A stretch of 7,231 nucleotides of DNA, from contig MGQN01000019.1 of assembly GCA_001797845.1 (NCBI GenBank), positions 1,697-8,927 on the forward strand. Direction: 5' to 3'. The notes beneath the pieces were generated by a model. The model did not search any database. It was not told the DNA's origin and was given only the letters and a program-made list of their open reading frames with translations. Position numbers and translations under genes: made by a program. Below are positions 5,975 through 7,231 of the stretch, piece after piece (the stretch's first letter is position 1; every line of letters begins with the position of its first letter). This DNA comes from Deltaproteobacteria bacterium RBG_16_44_11. Lineage in GTDB: Bacteria; Desulfobacterota; Syntrophia; Syntrophales; Smithellaceae.

Positions 5975-7231
5975 ATGTCAAAAATACCGCAAAAATTGGA
6001 TAGAACAAAAGCCGAAATTTACAAAAACGCGCTCATAGCAAAATTTGGACAAAGAAAACCGGATTTCAGCACGATGGGCAAAAAAATAAAAAATCCGCAT
6101 AAGAAATTTCGCGAGGTTGTTTGCGTGGAAGCCTGCCGGACACCCTATGGACGCTCCGGCGGTGCGCTCAAAGATTTTTCAGCAATGGAGCTGGGCGCCC
6201 TGGCGATCAAGGAAGTTCTGCGTCGTACCGAGGGAAAAGTGAAGCCTGGGGATGTAGATTATATCTTTATGGGGCAGGTGGTTCCTGCCGGCTGCGGCCA
6301 GATACCGGGAAGGCAGGCGACAATTTTAGCCGGTGTGCCGGAATCCGTACCTTCCATTACTATCAATAAAGTTTGCTCCTCCGGTATCAAAACGATTGAT
6401 CTGGCTTTTCAGATGATTCTTTTAGGACGGGCGGATATTTGTATCGCGGGCGGTCAGGAAAGTATGAGCAATTGTCCCTTTGTGCTACCGGATATGCGCT
6501 GGGGCGCCAAGATGGCCCTGCCCAATGGCCGTGTAGTGGATTCGATGGTTTATGACGGTCTGTGGGATGCCTTCTATAACCGGCACATGGCGATTCACGG
6601 CTCCGAAGTGGCTGACGAGTTCGGCTTTTCCCGGCAGGAACAAGATGAATGGGCTTTAAATTCGCAGATGAACGCCGTTAAGGCGATGAATGAGGGTAAG
6701 CTTGATGCTGAAATTTTCCCTGTGGAAGTAAAGCAGGGGAAAAAAGTTGCCATAATGGATAAAGATGAGGGACCAAGACCGGAGACGACATTGGAGGGAC
6801 TGGCGAAACTCCCACCGGTGTTCGGCCATTTAAGTACCGTAACCGGCCAGCCGGGAAGTGTGACAGCCGGTAATGCCCCCGGTGTAAACGACGGCGGCGA
6901 TGTCTGTCTTTTGATGAGCAGGGAAAAAGCAAATGAGCTGGGTCTTAAACCAATCTTTACTATTGTTGATTACGCCGAAGTGTCACAGCCGACCAAGGAT
7001 ATTGCGACCGTGCCGGGTTTAGCCATTAAAAAGATTTTGGAACAAAATGATATGACGCTCGATCAGATGGATGTCATCGAAATTAACGAAGCCTTCGCGG
7101 CGGTAGTGCTGGTGAGCTGCCGGTCGATTTTGGGTATGTCCAAAGAGGAGATGTTCAAAAAAGTGAATGTCAATGGCAGCGCGATTGCCTATGGCCACCC
7201 CATCGGAGCAACCGGAGCAAGAATCGCTATG
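5975..7231 (+). CDS. Thiolase (acetyl-CoA acetyltransferase family) with N-terminal extension, 3' partial
   Basis: Thiolase-family enzyme, expected to interconvert two acetyl-CoA and acetoacetyl-CoA or to cleave 3-ketoacyl-CoA in beta-oxidation-like pathways; cytoplasmic. 419 residues are visible before the window edge, and the frame has no stop. Motifs are the thiolase N-terminal EVVCVEACRTPYGRSGGAL (47-65), nucleophile Cys134 in NKVCSSG (131-137), AGGQESMSN (158-166), TAGNAPGVNDG (297-307), EINEAFA (369-375) and NVNGSAIAYGHPIGATGARIA with catalytic His408. The second active-site cysteine would lie just past the edge. Thiolases normally start a few residues before the EVV motif; here about 45 extra residues precede it (roughly 13 Lys/Arg against 3 Asp/Glu). 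A strong ribosome site before ATG 5975 supports that start; an in-frame ATG at 6074 (residue 34) is the alternative. The gene is divergent from the VTT gene and has its own promoter region. AtoB and FadA-like roles cannot be separated here. Confidence 0.92.
   Translation, partial: MSKIPQKLDRTKAEIYKNALIAKFGQRKPDFSTMGKKIKNPHKKFREVVCVEACRTPYGRSGGALKDFSAMELGALAIKEVLRRTEGKVKPGDVDYIFMGQVVPAGCGQIPGRQATILAGVPESVPSITINKVCSSGIKTIDLAFQMILLGRADICIAGGQESMSNCPFVLPDMRWGAKMALPNGRVVDSMVYDGLWDAFYNRHMAIHGSEVADEFGFSRQEQDEWALNSQMNAVKAMNEGKLDAEIFPVEVKQGKKVAIMDKDEGPRPETTLEGLAKLPPVFGHLSTVTGQPGSVTAGNAPGVNDGGDVCLLMSREKANELGLKPIFTIVDYAEVSQPTKDIATVPGLAIKKILEQNDMTLDQMDVIEINEAFAAVVLVSCRSILGMSKEEMFKKVNVNGSAIAYGHPIGATGARIAM

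Noticed and set aside
6121..6369. 82-codon plus-strand frame inside the thiolase
   Set aside because: It is a shifted frame of the thiolase gene, whose own frame carries all the conserved motifs and stays open to the window edge.

Overview
The window looks like a chromosomal stretch of an anaerobic Gram-negative bacterium, most plausibly a Desulfobacterota (Syntrophus/Smithella-like) genome. That placement is an inference from gene content (an amino-acid ABC transporter followed by a phenylacetate-CoA ligase-type enzyme and, further on, a thiolase), from moderate GC content and from palindromic intergenic repeats. No taxonomic marker gene is present.

Bases 1-3520 hold four same-strand genes of a branched-chain amino-acid-type (HAAT family) ABC importer: livH (permease, 5' end cut by the window edge), livM (permease), livG (ATPase) and livF (ATPase). 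No periplasmic binding protein gene (livK) lies in the window. Next comes a 433-codon gene of the PaaK family (3736-5037) with a good ribosome binding site. Together they suggest uptake of a branched-chain or aromatic amino acid or related acid, and activation of an aryl-acetate type acid to its CoA thioester. The true substrates cannot be read from the sequence.

livF is flanked by two imperfect palindromes of about 125 bp (2641-2764 and 3522-3646). They are recognisably copies of one repeat family in opposite orientation: similar ends, a shared ACAAGGCGC block on one arm, a shared GCAACGCAGTA block on the other, and a small central hairpin. The first lies between livG and livF and runs up to the livF start region, leaving livF without a visible Shine-Dalgarno sequence. 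The second separates livF from the ligase gene.

On the reverse strand, convergent with the ligase, is a TVP38/TMEM64 (VTT/DedA superfamily) membrane protein (5087-5755). A 219-bp AT-rich intergenic region (5756-5974) then separates it from a divergently transcribed thiolase (5975 to the window end, 419 codons visible). The thiolase has the catalytic Cys and His motifs and an unusual, strongly basic N-terminal extension of about 45 residues.

No tRNA, rRNA, CRISPR array, transposase or phage gene was seen. Most of the window is ordinary metabolism. The points worth a second look are the palindrome pair around livF, the extended thiolase N-terminus, and a homopolymer tract inside a candidate promoter of the VTT gene.
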